From positions 1 through 7,582 of the forward strand of contig JBJEOB010000133.1 of NCBI GenBank assembly GCA_051880495.1: 7,582 nt of DNA. The letters are read 5' to 3'. Within the stretch, counting starts at the first letter, position 1, and each line of letters opens with the position of its first letter. The notes under the pieces were generated by a model. The model saw only the letters and a program-made list of their open reading frames with translations. It was not told the DNA's origin and did not search any database. The DNA is from MGBC120314 sp051880495. Its GTDB lineage: Bacteria; Bacillota; Clostridia; Lachnospirales; Lachnospiraceae. Of this stretch, positions 1-7,273 are shown piece by piece. The translations under genes were made by a program, and so were the position numbers.

Positions 1-92
1 GTCATAGTCTACATCATCGGTTCTTTTGATTCAAGCTGGTGAGTGAACAGTAACGGAACCGCAGTTCGGCCGGCTGAAACAGGGCATTTTTC

Positions 93-121
93 TTTCCATT
101 TCCGTAAATATGTGCTAAGAT
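93..121 (+). promoter_or_regulatory. Possible promoter for the small acidic protein gene
   Basis: A TTTCCA hexamer at 93-98 (4 of 6 matches to the -35 consensus) is followed after 17 nt by TAAGAT at 116-121 (4 of 6), with a TG at 113-114 forming an extended -10. It would start transcription near 128, about 40 nt before the ATG at 168. The match is weak and is supported mainly by its position in front of a gene with an excellent ribosome binding site. Confidence 0.25.
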
Positions 122-167
122 GGGTGTACGGTTAAGGTTGAGACAGGTTCGTGAGGAGGTGAACAAT

Positions 168-326
168 ATGCCTGGAAGTGCAAATCTTTATCATGAAAGG
201 TATGTCAAAATGTTAGATAGTATGTCGAAATCAGAACGGGAGGAATTTTTGAAAGATGAGGAAAATCAACGTCGATGGGAAGAAGATTCTGATGATGACG
301 ATGATAGTGATTATGGGGATTGGTGA
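168..326 (+). CDS. Small acidic hypothetical protein (52 aa)
   Basis: I do not recognise this protein. The ATG at 168 was chosen because a consensus AGGAGG (154-159) lies 8 nt upstream; the reading frame runs open upstream to an ATG at 120, but that one has no ribosome binding site. The N-terminal half is mixed and probably helical (YHERYVKMLDSMSKSEREEF). The C-terminal 15 residues are almost all Asp or Glu, with five consecutive Asp, ending in YGDW. No signal peptide or membrane segment is present. A strong terminator follows at 380-425, so it may be a one-gene unit. It converges on the restriction-modification operon. Such an acidic tail can bind basic protein surfaces or mimic DNA, but no function can be assigned from sequence alone. 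Confidence 0.7.
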   Translation: MPGSANLYHERYVKMLDSMSKSEREEFLKDEENQRRWEEDSDDDDDSDYGDW

Positions 327-342
327 TAACGAAATGAAGATG

Positions 343-371
343 TTGACATATTATTAGATTTATGATATCGT
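343..371 (+). promoter_or_regulatory. Possible promoter in front of a hairpin/terminator
   Basis: A perfect TTGACA -35 hexamer at 343-348 is followed after 17 nt by TATCGT at 366-371 (4 of 6 to TATAAT). Transcription would begin near 378, at the base of the terminator hairpin at 380-425. It could drive the gene at 461 only if RNA polymerase reads through that hairpin, so it may instead be chance or give a very short RNA. The -10 is poor. Confidence 0.3.
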
Positions 372-379
372 TCTATTAG

Positions 380-425
380 AGCGCCACCTGAGTGCCATTG
401 ATTATGGCTCGGATTGGCGCTTTTT
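380..425 (+). terminator. Intrinsic terminator after the acidic protein gene
   Basis: The outer arms AGCGCCA (380-386) and TGGCGCT (415-421) pair perfectly over 7 bp. An inner imperfect stem (GCCAT at 393-397 with ATGGC at 404-408) closes on a short loop, and a run of five T (421-425) follows directly. This is a typical Rho-independent terminator for plus-strand transcription from the gene ending at 326. It also sits between that gene and the next one at 461, suggesting they are separate units or that the second is reached only by read-through. Confidence 0.75.
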
Positions 426-460
426 GCGTTGTTTTGAGCTTCTGAAAGGAGGGTTGGAGC

Positions 461-799
461 ATGAATAAGAAATTGAAAATGTTTTCTTTGTTGGTTTATG
501 ATAAAACAGGGAAAATAGCAGGTGCGGTTTGTATTTCTATGACCAAAAATGATGTTTTTTTTGACTTGTTTGAGTATTTGGAAGAATTTGGGTACATTGT
601 TGACGCAAGTGTCCCTGGAACTCATTTCCATATAAGCGGGCAGTTTGATAATTATCAGTTTATGGAGAAAATCGATAGTATGTTATTTTGGTTGAATGAA
701 GTTGTTAAAGAAGATCTGCATATTGATGAGAAGCCTTTTCATAATATGAAAAATTATTTTGATTTTAAAAGGTTTTACGTGGATAATTTTTTAAATTAA
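461..799 (+). CDS. Hypothetical protein (112 aa)
   Basis: I do not recognise this protein. The ATG at 461 follows a strong ribosome binding site (AAAGGAGGG) at 7 nt spacing, which supports a real gene. The chain begins MNKKLKMFSLLVYDKTGKIAG and alternates hydrophobic strand-like segments (residues 6-27 and about 44-59) with likely helices (about 31-42 and 66-84), suggesting a small soluble alpha/beta fold. The C-terminal third is rich in Phe, Tyr, Asp and Lys. No signal peptide, transmembrane helix or catalytic motif is evident. The gene is AT-rich (about 30% GC in the stretch I counted), lower than hsdR and hsdM. It is convergent with the hsd operon, and hairpins follow its stop. A link with restriction is only positional. 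Confidence 0.75.
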   Translation: MNKKLKMFSLLVYDKTGKIAGAVCISMTKNDVFFDLFEYLEEFGYIVDASVPGTHFHISGQFDNYQFMEKIDSMLFWLNEVVKEDLHIDEKPFHNMKNYFDFKRFYVDNFLN

Positions 800-811
800 T
801 CAAATGATTAA

Positions 812-835
812 AGGGTCTGTTTATTGACAGACCCT
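812..835. terminator. Bidirectional hairpin between convergent units
   Basis: AGGGTCTGT (812-820) and ACAGACCCT (827-835) form a perfect 9-bp stem with a 6-nt loop. It lies 13 nt after the stop of the 112-aa gene. On the minus strand, where it would end hsd operon transcripts, the stem is followed by TTTAAT, a modest U-rich tail. On the plus strand the next bases are purine-rich before a T run at 847-852, so the plus-strand tail is poor. A role as shared terminator is likely but not certain. Confidence 0.6.
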
Positions 836-836
836 G

Positions 837-896
837 AAAAGAACTCTTTTTTGATAAAAGAAGTATATATTTTTTTATTGGAAAAGAGTTTCTTTT
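837..896. repeat. AT-rich inverted repeat at the hsdS 3' end
   Basis: The arm at 837-850 (AAAAGAACTCTTTT) pairs with 882-896 (AAAAGAGTTTCTTTT) with a single-base bulge, across a roughly 31-nt AT-rich loop. The right arm overlaps the hsdS stop codon (895-897). It may assist termination of hsdS transcripts together with the 812-835 hairpin, or form a DNA-level structure. Low-complexity A and T runs make chance pairing fairly likely. Confidence 0.4.
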
Positions 897-2115
897 ATAT
901 GAACATTTGCTGTAGTAGCCCCTTCTTCAACTCCTCCCACGCTGCAAGTTCTTTTTTGAATTTTTTTATAACTTCATCCAAGGACGATAAGCAGTCGGCG
1001 ATTTTTTGCTGTTCGGTAATACTTTTCGGCATTTTAACAGATATATCAAAAAAGTCATTTGCAGAGATATTTAAAAGTCCGTGATTCCTTGCCCCTTCAG
1101 CACATCTAGCAGCCACTTCTTTTTTCCATATTTGACTATCAAATAAGTGAACCATAAACTTAGAATCATAACCATTTTTTAAAGTAAAACAAATATATAA
1201 AGTAGACAATGCTCCTTGTTCATAATTGTCAAGTCGTTTAATTGAACCAAAATCAAATCCTTTTGAGTAGCTTTTATTATAAGCAAACTCCCCATTTTTT
1301 AGAAGATAATATCCTGACATGTCTTTACTTGCAATTGTTTTTCCAAAATATGTTCTTTGGTCAACTAACCCGTCTATAGATGATATTGTTAATGGAATGT
1401 CAGTTTCATTATTTTTATTTTTTCTTGTAATGCGGTCAGTGATATCTCTTAATTTCTTCTCTTCCCACTCCGGAAACTCACTCCCATCATCCGCATTAAA
1501 CCTGACTTCCTGACTAAAGAGTTTTTTTATCACTCCTTTTTTCCGTTTTTCCCAGGCTTCCACCTCGGCGCGGGATTTGGCAATGATTTCGTCTATGGTT
1601 TTAATTAATGCTGCAATTTTTATTTGCTCATCATAAGAAGGAAGAAAAATTGTGCTATTAGCAAATTCTTTTTGTCCTAGTGTTTTGTTTCGACCTGCGC
1701 CTCCCGGTGATGCCAGAATTAAAATATTTTGCCCATATTTTGTAATAAAATAAGTCGTAATATAATCAAGCGAAACAATATCAGGCTTTGGTTTATACAT
1801 TGGAAATCTATGTGATGCAATCATGCCAGTTTCGTTACACGTTGTACGAGCGACAGCGCGTTCCCATGCAAAAACGATATTAACTACAAAACAATCAGGT
1901 TCGACAAAAAAAACTCGTTTATTCCCAATTTCCTCTTTTGTCGTTGAGTTCTTATAGAATAATCCTTTTCCGTGTGACTTAATCCCAATTTCTACATATT
2001 TTTTGTTGTCTTGCACATCTACAGGTTTACCTACTCTTTCAAAAATTTCTCCAATTTTGTATTGCTTCCACTTTTCTTGGTATTGCTTAAACCTCAACTT
2101 CGGTACATTACTCAT
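895..2115 (-). CDS. hsdS: Type I restriction-modification specificity subunit HsdS
   Basis: HsdS reads the bipartite DNA target and directs both methylation and cleavage by the HsdR-HsdM-HsdS complex. The 406-residue protein has the usual two-repeat plan. Target recognition domain 1 covers about 1-160, a helical conserved region about 163-205 (IDEIIAKSRAEVEAWEKRKK), domain 2 about 210-365, and a second helical region about 368-406 (LDEVIKKFKKELAAWEELKK). The two helical regions resemble each other and act as the spacer between half-sites. The ATG at 2115 is preferred: GGAGG lies 8 nt upstream. A GTG at 2124 would add three residues but overlaps the ribosome binding site. The gene starts 14 nt after the hsdM stop. 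The recognition domains are clearly more AT-rich than the central helical region, suggesting mosaic origin. The target sequence cannot be predicted. Confidence 0.95.
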   Translation of the reverse strand: MSNVPKLRFKQYQEKWKQYKIGEIFERVGKPVDVQDNKKYVEIGIKSHGKGLFYKNSTTKEEIGNKRVFFVEPDCFVVNIVFAWERAVARTTCNETGMIASHRFPMYKPKPDIVSLDYITTYFITKYGQNILILASPGGAGRNKTLGQKEFANSTIFLPSYDEQIKIAALIKTIDEIIAKSRAEVEAWEKRKKGVIKKLFSQEVRFNADDGSEFPEWEEKKLRDITDRITRKNKNNETDIPLTISSIDGLVDQRTYFGKTIASKDMSGYYLLKNGEFAYNKSYSKGFDFGSIKRLDNYEQGALSTLYICFTLKNGYDSKFMVHLFDSQIWKKEVAARCAEGARNHGLLNISANDFFDISVKMPKSITEQQKIADCLSSLDEVIKKFKKELAAWEELKKGLLQQMFI

Positions 2116-2129
2116 CCCATGCACCTCCC

Positions 2130-3704
2130 TTACAGTCCAAGCTCAGCCAGCATCGCTTCTGCCTTGTCAATCGCTACCTGTTTTTCTTTTGCAATCTGTT
2201 TTATTGATTCTTTTACGGCTTTTAAGTCAACCGGTTCTTCTTCCTCAAAGGTATCGACATATCTTGGGATGTTCAAGTTGTAATCGTTTTCTATGATTTC
2301 GTTCATTTTTGCCACATGCGCAAATTTGTCAATGTCTTCACGTTTTATATACGCTTCTATAATCTTATTAATATGTTCATCTTCCAATATATTTTGGTTT
2401 TTGCCCGGTTTAAACTCTTTGGAAGCATCGATAAACAAGATATTTCCGCTGTTTCCATTTCGTTTACTTTTCAGGACCAGAATGCAGACAGGAATGGACG
2501 TTCCGTGAAAGAGATTTTCTGGCAGCCCGATGATTGCATCGATCCGGTTTAGGTCTTTGATCAGGTATTTTCGAATAGTTTCTTCGGCTCCACTTCGGAA
2601 CAGGACTCCGTGAGGAAGTAAAACAGAGATTCTTCCGTCATCTTCATCCATATGGTAAACCATGTGTTCTACAAACGCTAAGTCTGCATAACTTTTGGGA
2701 GCCAGTTTTCCGGCACCGCTGTACCGGGGGTCATCCTCAAATTTTTTGTCTGAAGACCATTTTAGACTGTATGGAGGATTGCAAACCTGTACAGTCATCT
2801 TAATATCACCGTATTTATCATCTTTCAGAGTATCTCCTTTATAGATATCAAAGTGATGCCAGTCAACACCATGCATGATCATATTCATACGGGCAAGGTT
2901 ATAGGTTGTCGCATTCAGTTCTTGTCCATAAAAATGACCTACTTTTCCTGTTGTTAGATGCTTCTGTACTTCCAGCAACATAGAAGCAGAACCACAGGTA
3001 CAATCCCCTACTGTCTTTGCTTCATCCAGTCCTACAGTAGCTAATGTGGCACAAAGTCTGGAAGGGCCGGCGGGGGTAAAGAATTCCCCGCCCTTTTTTC
3101 CTGCATCGGATGCAAACAGCCCGATCAGGATCATGTACGCTGTACCCAGAACGTCAAATTGAGAATCCTGCAGATCAAAATCGATGTCTGATACTTTAAC
3201 CATGACCCGTCCGATCATATCAGTTCGATCGGCTACCGTTTCGCCAAGACGAACATCCTGCAGGCGCATATCATTGAACAGGCCATCAAATGCCTGATTA
3301 GATGCATGCCCCATGGTGGATCCTGTCAATTCGCTGATAGCACGTTCGAAATCTTCTACATTGAATTTATCATTTTCATCTTTAAATTTCACAATCTTAC
3401 GTATCAGATTGCGGAACAAATTTTCCGGCTTGATGATATAACCTAAATGCTCCAAAGACCAGTTTTCTACAACCGGTCTGTAATCATCATCTGCAAATGC
3501 TTCTTCATAAGTGATCCTATCATTTTCCAAAAGTTCTGTCATATACTGTTCTGTGCGCTCGGAAAGGTATCTGTAAAAGATAACCCCCAGAATATAGTTT
3601 TTGAATTCGCTGGAATCCATCTGTCCTCTTAGCTCATTGGCAATTGCCCAGAGCTTCTGGGACAATTCATTGGCCTGGGCCTGATATAAATTTGTGTCAG
3701 CCAT
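2130..3704 (-). CDS. hsdM: Type I DNA adenine methyltransferase subunit HsdM
   Basis: HsdM transfers a methyl group from S-adenosylmethionine to the N6 of adenine in the target; two copies plus HsdS form the methylase. The 524-residue chain has an N-terminal helical domain (about 10-160), then a methyltransferase core with GGEFFTP at 205-211, the cofactor-binding motif I region at 234-241 and the catalytic NPPY at 309-312. A helical tail (about 490-524) probably contacts HsdS. Length matches the family, and the motifs resemble EcoR124I HsdM, as I recall them. Motif I reads DCTCGSAS instead of the common DP(A/T)(C/A)GSGS, so a Pro and a Gly are replaced; this may be a lineage variant or may weaken cofactor binding. 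The start lies 2 nt after the hsdR stop, with AAGGAG inside the hsdR end, implying translational coupling. Confidence 0.96.
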   Translation of the reverse strand: MADTNLYQAQANELSQKLWAIANELRGQMDSSEFKNYILGVIFYRYLSERTEQYMTELLENDRITYEEAFADDDYRPVVENWSLEHLGYIIKPENLFRNLIRKIVKFKDENDKFNVEDFERAISELTGSTMGHASNQAFDGLFNDMRLQDVRLGETVADRTDMIGRVMVKVSDIDFDLQDSQFDVLGTAYMILIGLFASDAGKKGGEFFTPAGPSRLCATLATVGLDEAKTVGDCTCGSASMLLEVQKHLTTGKVGHFYGQELNATTYNLARMNMIMHGVDWHHFDIYKGDTLKDDKYGDIKMTVQVCNPPYSLKWSSDKKFEDDPRYSGAGKLAPKSYADLAFVEHMVYHMDEDDGRISVLLPHGVLFRSGAEETIRKYLIKDLNRIDAIIGLPENLFHGTSIPVCILVLKSKRNGNSGNILFIDASKEFKPGKNQNILEDEHINKIIEAYIKREDIDKFAHVAKMNEIIENDYNLNIPRYVDTFEEEEPVDLKAVKESIKQIAKEKQVAIDKAEAMLAELGL

Positions 3705-3706
3705 TT

Positions 3707-6625
3707 TTATTCTCCTTCAGCTTTGTATTTTCTATAAGTATCCTGCATGAATGCTTTTATGGATTTCGTCATTTTTGTCATTTTCAGCAGTCCAAGTTTA
3801 TAATCTGCCAGTCTTTTCCGAATTTCCTCATCTGAAATTGTTCCACTGAATACATACATGGAAAACAGATCAGAAATAATTGCATAATCAATCTTGTTAT
3901 TAAATGAGAATTCTTCCATATCTGCCTGCATCTGTTCTTTTTCAAATTGAGTAAAAGCTTCCATAATATCAATATCATCTGGTAAATCGTAAAAGCGGGT
4001 CATGATAAACTGTTTCATAATATCTTTTTTCAAACGTAACGATTCATTATCGGAACGTTCAATTTCCCGGAGGATCAGATCCACATCTTGTTGTTTTTCT
4101 TCCTCGGATTTGGTATTGGATTGCCGTGCTTTCTTTAAAAGATTCAGGATATACACAACATTGATCCGATCTGTCCGAACAAGTTCAATATCAAAATCTA
4201 CATCTATCGGTACTGGAATCTTTGGATTTGAACTTGCAGACTGATCTTTATAATATAAATACCAGCTTTTGAAGCTTTCATATTCATTTTCATCCATGAC
4301 AATTGCAAGGTCTTTCCAATCAAATTTTGAAAAAGTCTTTAACACCGCCAGTGTCTTTGCCATGGAGCGAAAAGCAATGATAAACATCCGGATATCGTCT
4401 TCTGACTGGAATTTACCGGCTGTATCCACATCTGGTGCGATCTTACGAAGTATTGGTTCCTGATTTATCCATTGATTCAGGTAATATTCGTAATTTTCAA
4501 GCAGATATTCGTTAGGATCTCCATCTCCGGAGAACAGAGTCAGTGCATCATCCTGCCACTTTTTTATATTTCGGTAGGTTACGATCTGCCCAAATTGTTT
4601 GGTTGTTTTGTCTACACGATTGGTGCGGCTATATGCCTGTACCAAAGAATGCCAGATCAGATTTTTGTCTAAATACAGGGTATTGCAGGGTTTAGCGTCG
4701 AAACCGGTCAAAAACATATTGACTACAAGCAGAATATCGACCTGAGGGAGATCTTTCTGTTTCATCCGTTTGGCAATATCTTTTCGATAAGCATCAAATG
4801 TATCCAGAGTGAAGGCAGTACCATATATTTTATTATAATCTTTCATGCAGCGCTCCAGAAGTTCCTGGGAATGCTCATCTGCTGTCCCGTCTTCCATGTC
4901 TTCATTTGCCTGATAAGAGAAAATTGCTGCTATTTTCAACTTTTTATTATCCGGAGCAGCTTTGTTTAACTCTTTGAATACATCGTAATATTTTCCCAGT
5001 GTCTGAATGGTATCGACAGCAAACAAAGCCGTATAAATATCTTTTCCCTGAGGATGAGTATGCTGCTCATGATGATCCATGATATGTTTGGCAATGCCAT
5101 GAATCCTCTTGTCATCATGGTACAGTTCTGATATATCAATGCCATGACGTTTGCAATAATCCGGATCATCCAATTGTTCCGGATTGATCCCTTTTTGCAT
5201 AGCATCGCGGGCGAAAATTGTACGCTGGTATTCAACAGAAAACCGCAGCACATTTCCATCTGCAATGGCATCTTTGATCATATATTTATGCAAACAAGCA
5301 TCCATTTTGTCGCCAGCATGAAAGATATCTGCGGTCGTCCGGCCATCTGAGCCTTTATTGGCTTCAAAAATCGGTGTACCGGTAAAACCGATATAATTTG
5401 CTTTCTCGAAATGCTTCTGGATCTGTGCATGCATTTTCCCGAATTGAGACCGATGGCATTCATCTATGATAAATACAACCTTTTTTTCTTTATAAATATC
5501 CATGATCTTGGAGTATTTCGGGTTTTTGACTGCATTTGCCATTTTCTGAATCGTTGTTACAATCATCTTGTTTTCTGAAGATTTCAGACGATTAATAAGA
5601 ACAGAAGTGCTGTTAGTATTGTCCACACAGTCCTTTTCAAAACTGTTGTATTCATCAACCGTCTGATCATCCAGATCTTTCCGGTCAATCAGGAATACCA
5701 CCAGATCAATACGGGATTCATTCCTGAGAAGCTGAGCCAGTTTGAATGAAGTAAGTGTCTTTCCGGAACCTGTGCACGCAAACACATACCCATTCTGATT
5801 CACTTCCAAAATACGTTTTTTCGCTGCTTTTACTGCATATATCTGATATGGTCTCATAACCATCAGGACCGGTTCAGTTGTTTTAATCACCATATATTTA
5901 TCAATAATTTCTGTTAAAGCAGCTTTCCTGAAAAACTCCCCAGTAAAACTATTCAAATCATTAATCCTGATATTTTTCTCATCGGTCCAGAAAAATACCA
6001 AGGACTTCAAAATCGGGTTATACTGACCATCCATCATCTCATTTTCATTGCAAAAATACTTTGTCTGAACAGAATTTGAGACAACAAATAGCTGCAGATA
6101 ACGAAATAAACCCTTAAAACTAAACTTTCGATAACAGTTGATCTGGTTAATCGCTTCGTTAATCTCGACCCCTGGACGTTTCAATTCGATCTGCACAATT
6201 GGAAGTCCATTGATCAAAACTGTTACATCATATCGGTTCTTATATGAAACATCATCCTTATGGGCTTTATCCATGGTAACCTGATGTGTGACCTGATAAA
6301 TATTTCGATCTGTATCAGCTGAGAAAAAATCAATATATACAGTCTGCCCGTCATCCAAAGACAAAATATATTTATCCCTTAAAATTTTTGCGGATTCATA
6401 AACAGAATGATTATCTACATGTATCATAATCCGCTCAAACTCTGTATCTGTAAAAGATGCTGTATGCCCCTTTTCTGCCAGCTTTTTTGCGTTAAATTTT
6501 GCAAGCTGATCCCGAAAATTGTTCACCACATCATCATATGTATTTAATTTAATAAAGCTGTATCCAATACCTTCCAGTCTCTCCAGGAAGATATTTTCCA
6601 CTTCATATTCTGAAACATGAGCCAT
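3707..6625 (-). CDS. hsdR: Type I restriction endonuclease/translocase subunit HsdR
   Basis: HsdR is the motor and nuclease of the Type I complex: it pulls DNA past the bound enzyme using ATP and cuts at a distance from the unmethylated site. The 972 residues show the full layout. The N-terminal PD-(D/E)xK nuclease has Asp133 and Glu147-x-Lys149 (IELKRPG). Next come a Q-motif-like RPYQ (258-261), Walker A TGSGKT (285-290), the DECH box (388-391) and motif III GFTGTP (413-418). The second RecA domain holds LTGFDAKP (639-646) and QAYSRTNR (663-670) with the arginine fingers. A helical C-terminal part, about 700-972, is typical for docking to the methylase. It is somewhat shorter than EcoR124I HsdR (about 1,040 residues) but complete. 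The ATG abuts the TAG of the recombinase gene, with AAAGGAG 8 nt upstream. Confidence 0.97.
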   Translation of the reverse strand: MAHVSEYEVENIFLERLEGIGYSFIKLNTYDDVVNNFRDQLAKFNAKKLAEKGHTASFTDTEFERIMIHVDNHSVYESAKILRDKYILSLDDGQTVYIDFFSADTDRNIYQVTHQVTMDKAHKDDVSYKNRYDVTVLINGLPIVQIELKRPGVEINEAINQINCYRKFSFKGLFRYLQLFVVSNSVQTKYFCNENEMMDGQYNPILKSLVFFWTDEKNIRINDLNSFTGEFFRKAALTEIIDKYMVIKTTEPVLMVMRPYQIYAVKAAKKRILEVNQNGYVFACTGSGKTLTSFKLAQLLRNESRIDLVVFLIDRKDLDDQTVDEYNSFEKDCVDNTNSTSVLINRLKSSENKMIVTTIQKMANAVKNPKYSKIMDIYKEKKVVFIIDECHRSQFGKMHAQIQKHFEKANYIGFTGTPIFEANKGSDGRTTADIFHAGDKMDACLHKYMIKDAIADGNVLRFSVEYQRTIFARDAMQKGINPEQLDDPDYCKRHGIDISELYHDDKRIHGIAKHIMDHHEQHTHPQGKDIYTALFAVDTIQTLGKYYDVFKELNKAAPDNKKLKIAAIFSYQANEDMEDGTADEHSQELLERCMKDYNKIYGTAFTLDTFDAYRKDIAKRMKQKDLPQVDILLVVNMFLTGFDAKPCNTLYLDKNLIWHSLVQAYSRTNRVDKTTKQFGQIVTYRNIKKWQDDALTLFSGDGDPNEYLLENYEYYLNQWINQEPILRKIAPDVDTAGKFQSEDDIRMFIIAFRSMAKTLAVLKTFSKFDWKDLAIVMDENEYESFKSWYLYYKDQSASSNPKIPVPIDVDFDIELVRTDRINVVYILNLLKKARQSNTKSEEEKQQDVDLILREIERSDNESLRLKKDIMKQFIMTRFYDLPDDIDIMEAFTQFEKEQMQADMEEFSFNNKIDYAIISDLFSMYVFSGTISDEEIRKRLADYKLGLLKMTKMTKSIKAFMQDTYRKYKAEGE

Positions 6626-7210
6626 CTATTGCACTCCTTTCCGTTGTTCTCTATATTCCCGGAATAATTTATCAAGCGTTGTCCTACTAATTCCCAATTC
6701 TTGGGCTATAGAAGTCTTTGTGGCCTGTCTGGTCATATATTTCTGATAATAATCCCCAATATTTGGTACGCAGACAGCCTTCCGCCCCTTATATTTGCCG
6801 GCTCTCTTTGCGATCGCAATGCCTTCCCGTTGCCGTTCCAGGATCATGGCACGTTCGAACTCTGCGATCGCAGCCATCATTGTCATCTGTAGCTTGCCTG
6901 CAGGTGTCTTCGTATCGAAGTTTTCCTTCAGACTGATAAACTTTGCTCCCAAGTCTTCGATCTGCTGAACGATTGAAAGAAGATCTGCTGTGGATCGGCC
7001 AAGTCTGGAGAACTCTTCCACGTAAACAGTATCGTCTTCCCGGATGTATTCCAGCAGCTCCTGCAGCTTAGGACGCTTTGTGTCCTTGCCGGATGCTTTC
7101 TCGATGAACCACTTATCTATATTGTATGGCCGCAGAGCCTCCTTCTGCCGGGCCTCATTCTGTTCTATGGTAGAGACCCTGATATACGCTATATTTTTGC
7201 CTTTACCCAA
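6626..7210 (-). CDS. Small serine recombinase (resolvase/invertase family)
   Basis: This 194-residue protein belongs to the small serine recombinases (Hin/Gin/TnpR type), which cut and rejoin DNA through a phosphoserine link at paired sites. The catalytic domain has Ser13 in YIRVST with Arg11, Arg46 in KRPKLQ, and Arg69 and Arg72 in SRLGRS. The long E-helix spans about 105-133 (AIAEFERAMILERQREG). The C-terminal helix-turn-helix is at about 162-188 (TKTSIAQELGISRTTLDK). All expected catalytic Arg/Ser residues are present, so it is probably active. The start is TTG at 7210: an in-frame stop directly precedes it, no in-frame ATG or GTG lies before the catalytic Ser, and a G-rich ribosome binding site is 8 nt upstream. 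It is first in the hsd operon, with zero spacing to hsdR, which suggests co-expression. Whether it inverts or excises anything here, or acts as a regulator, is unknown. Confidence 0.93.
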   Translation of the reverse strand: MGKGKNIAYIRVSTIEQNEARQKEALRPYNIDKWFIEKASGKDTKRPKLQELLEYIREDDTVYVEEFSRLGRSTADLLSIVQQIEDLGAKFISLKENFDTKTPAGKLQMTMMAAIAEFERAMILERQREGIAIAKRAGKYKGRKAVCVPNIGDYYQKYMTRQATKTSIAQELGISRTTLDKLFREYREQRKGVQ

Positions 7211-7218
7211 TTACTAAG

Positions 7219-7225
7219 CCCCCTT
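7219..7225 (-). promoter_or_regulatory. Ribosome binding site for the TTG-started recombinase
   Basis: The minus strand reads AAGGGGG, 8 nt before the TTG at 7208-7210. It supports the non-ATG start. The site is part of an A5-G5 homopolymer block (7219-7228), where a length change would alter its spacing. Confidence 0.6.
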
Positions 7226-7273
7226 TTTGTCCATTTGAATTCATGATGTTAATTACAAATTGTCCATAAAATA

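Noticed and set aside
1..135. Plus-strand frame 1 is open apart from one TGA at 40-42 until TAA at 133-135, with a GTG at 43.
   Set aside because: No ribosome binding site before the GTG, no recognisable protein, and the length is within chance. It could be the tail of a gene cut by the window edge, but cannot be supported.
120..167. Upstream ATG that would lengthen the acidic protein by 16 residues.
   Set aside because: It has no ribosome binding site, whereas the ATG at 168 has AGGAGG at ideal spacing.
895..2115. Search for a second or truncated hsdS and inverted repeats that would make a shufflon.
   Set aside because: Only one hsdS is present; the two conserved helical regions are alike in protein but not near-identical in DNA, and no inverted copy was seen in the window.
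2116..2124. GTG start for hsdS three codons upstream.
   Set aside because: The GTG overlaps the ribosome binding site itself; the ATG at 2115 has correct spacing.
1319..5463. Several open frames antisense or out of frame within hsdS, hsdM and hsdR.
   Set aside because: They lie wholly inside strongly supported Hsd genes, have no convincing ribosome binding sites and read as shadow translations.
7229..7267. GTCCAT appears at 7229 and 7262 and in the centre of the 28-bp palindrome.
   Set aside because: Six bases in an AT-rich spacer is too short to claim a site family; flanks do not match the palindrome arms.
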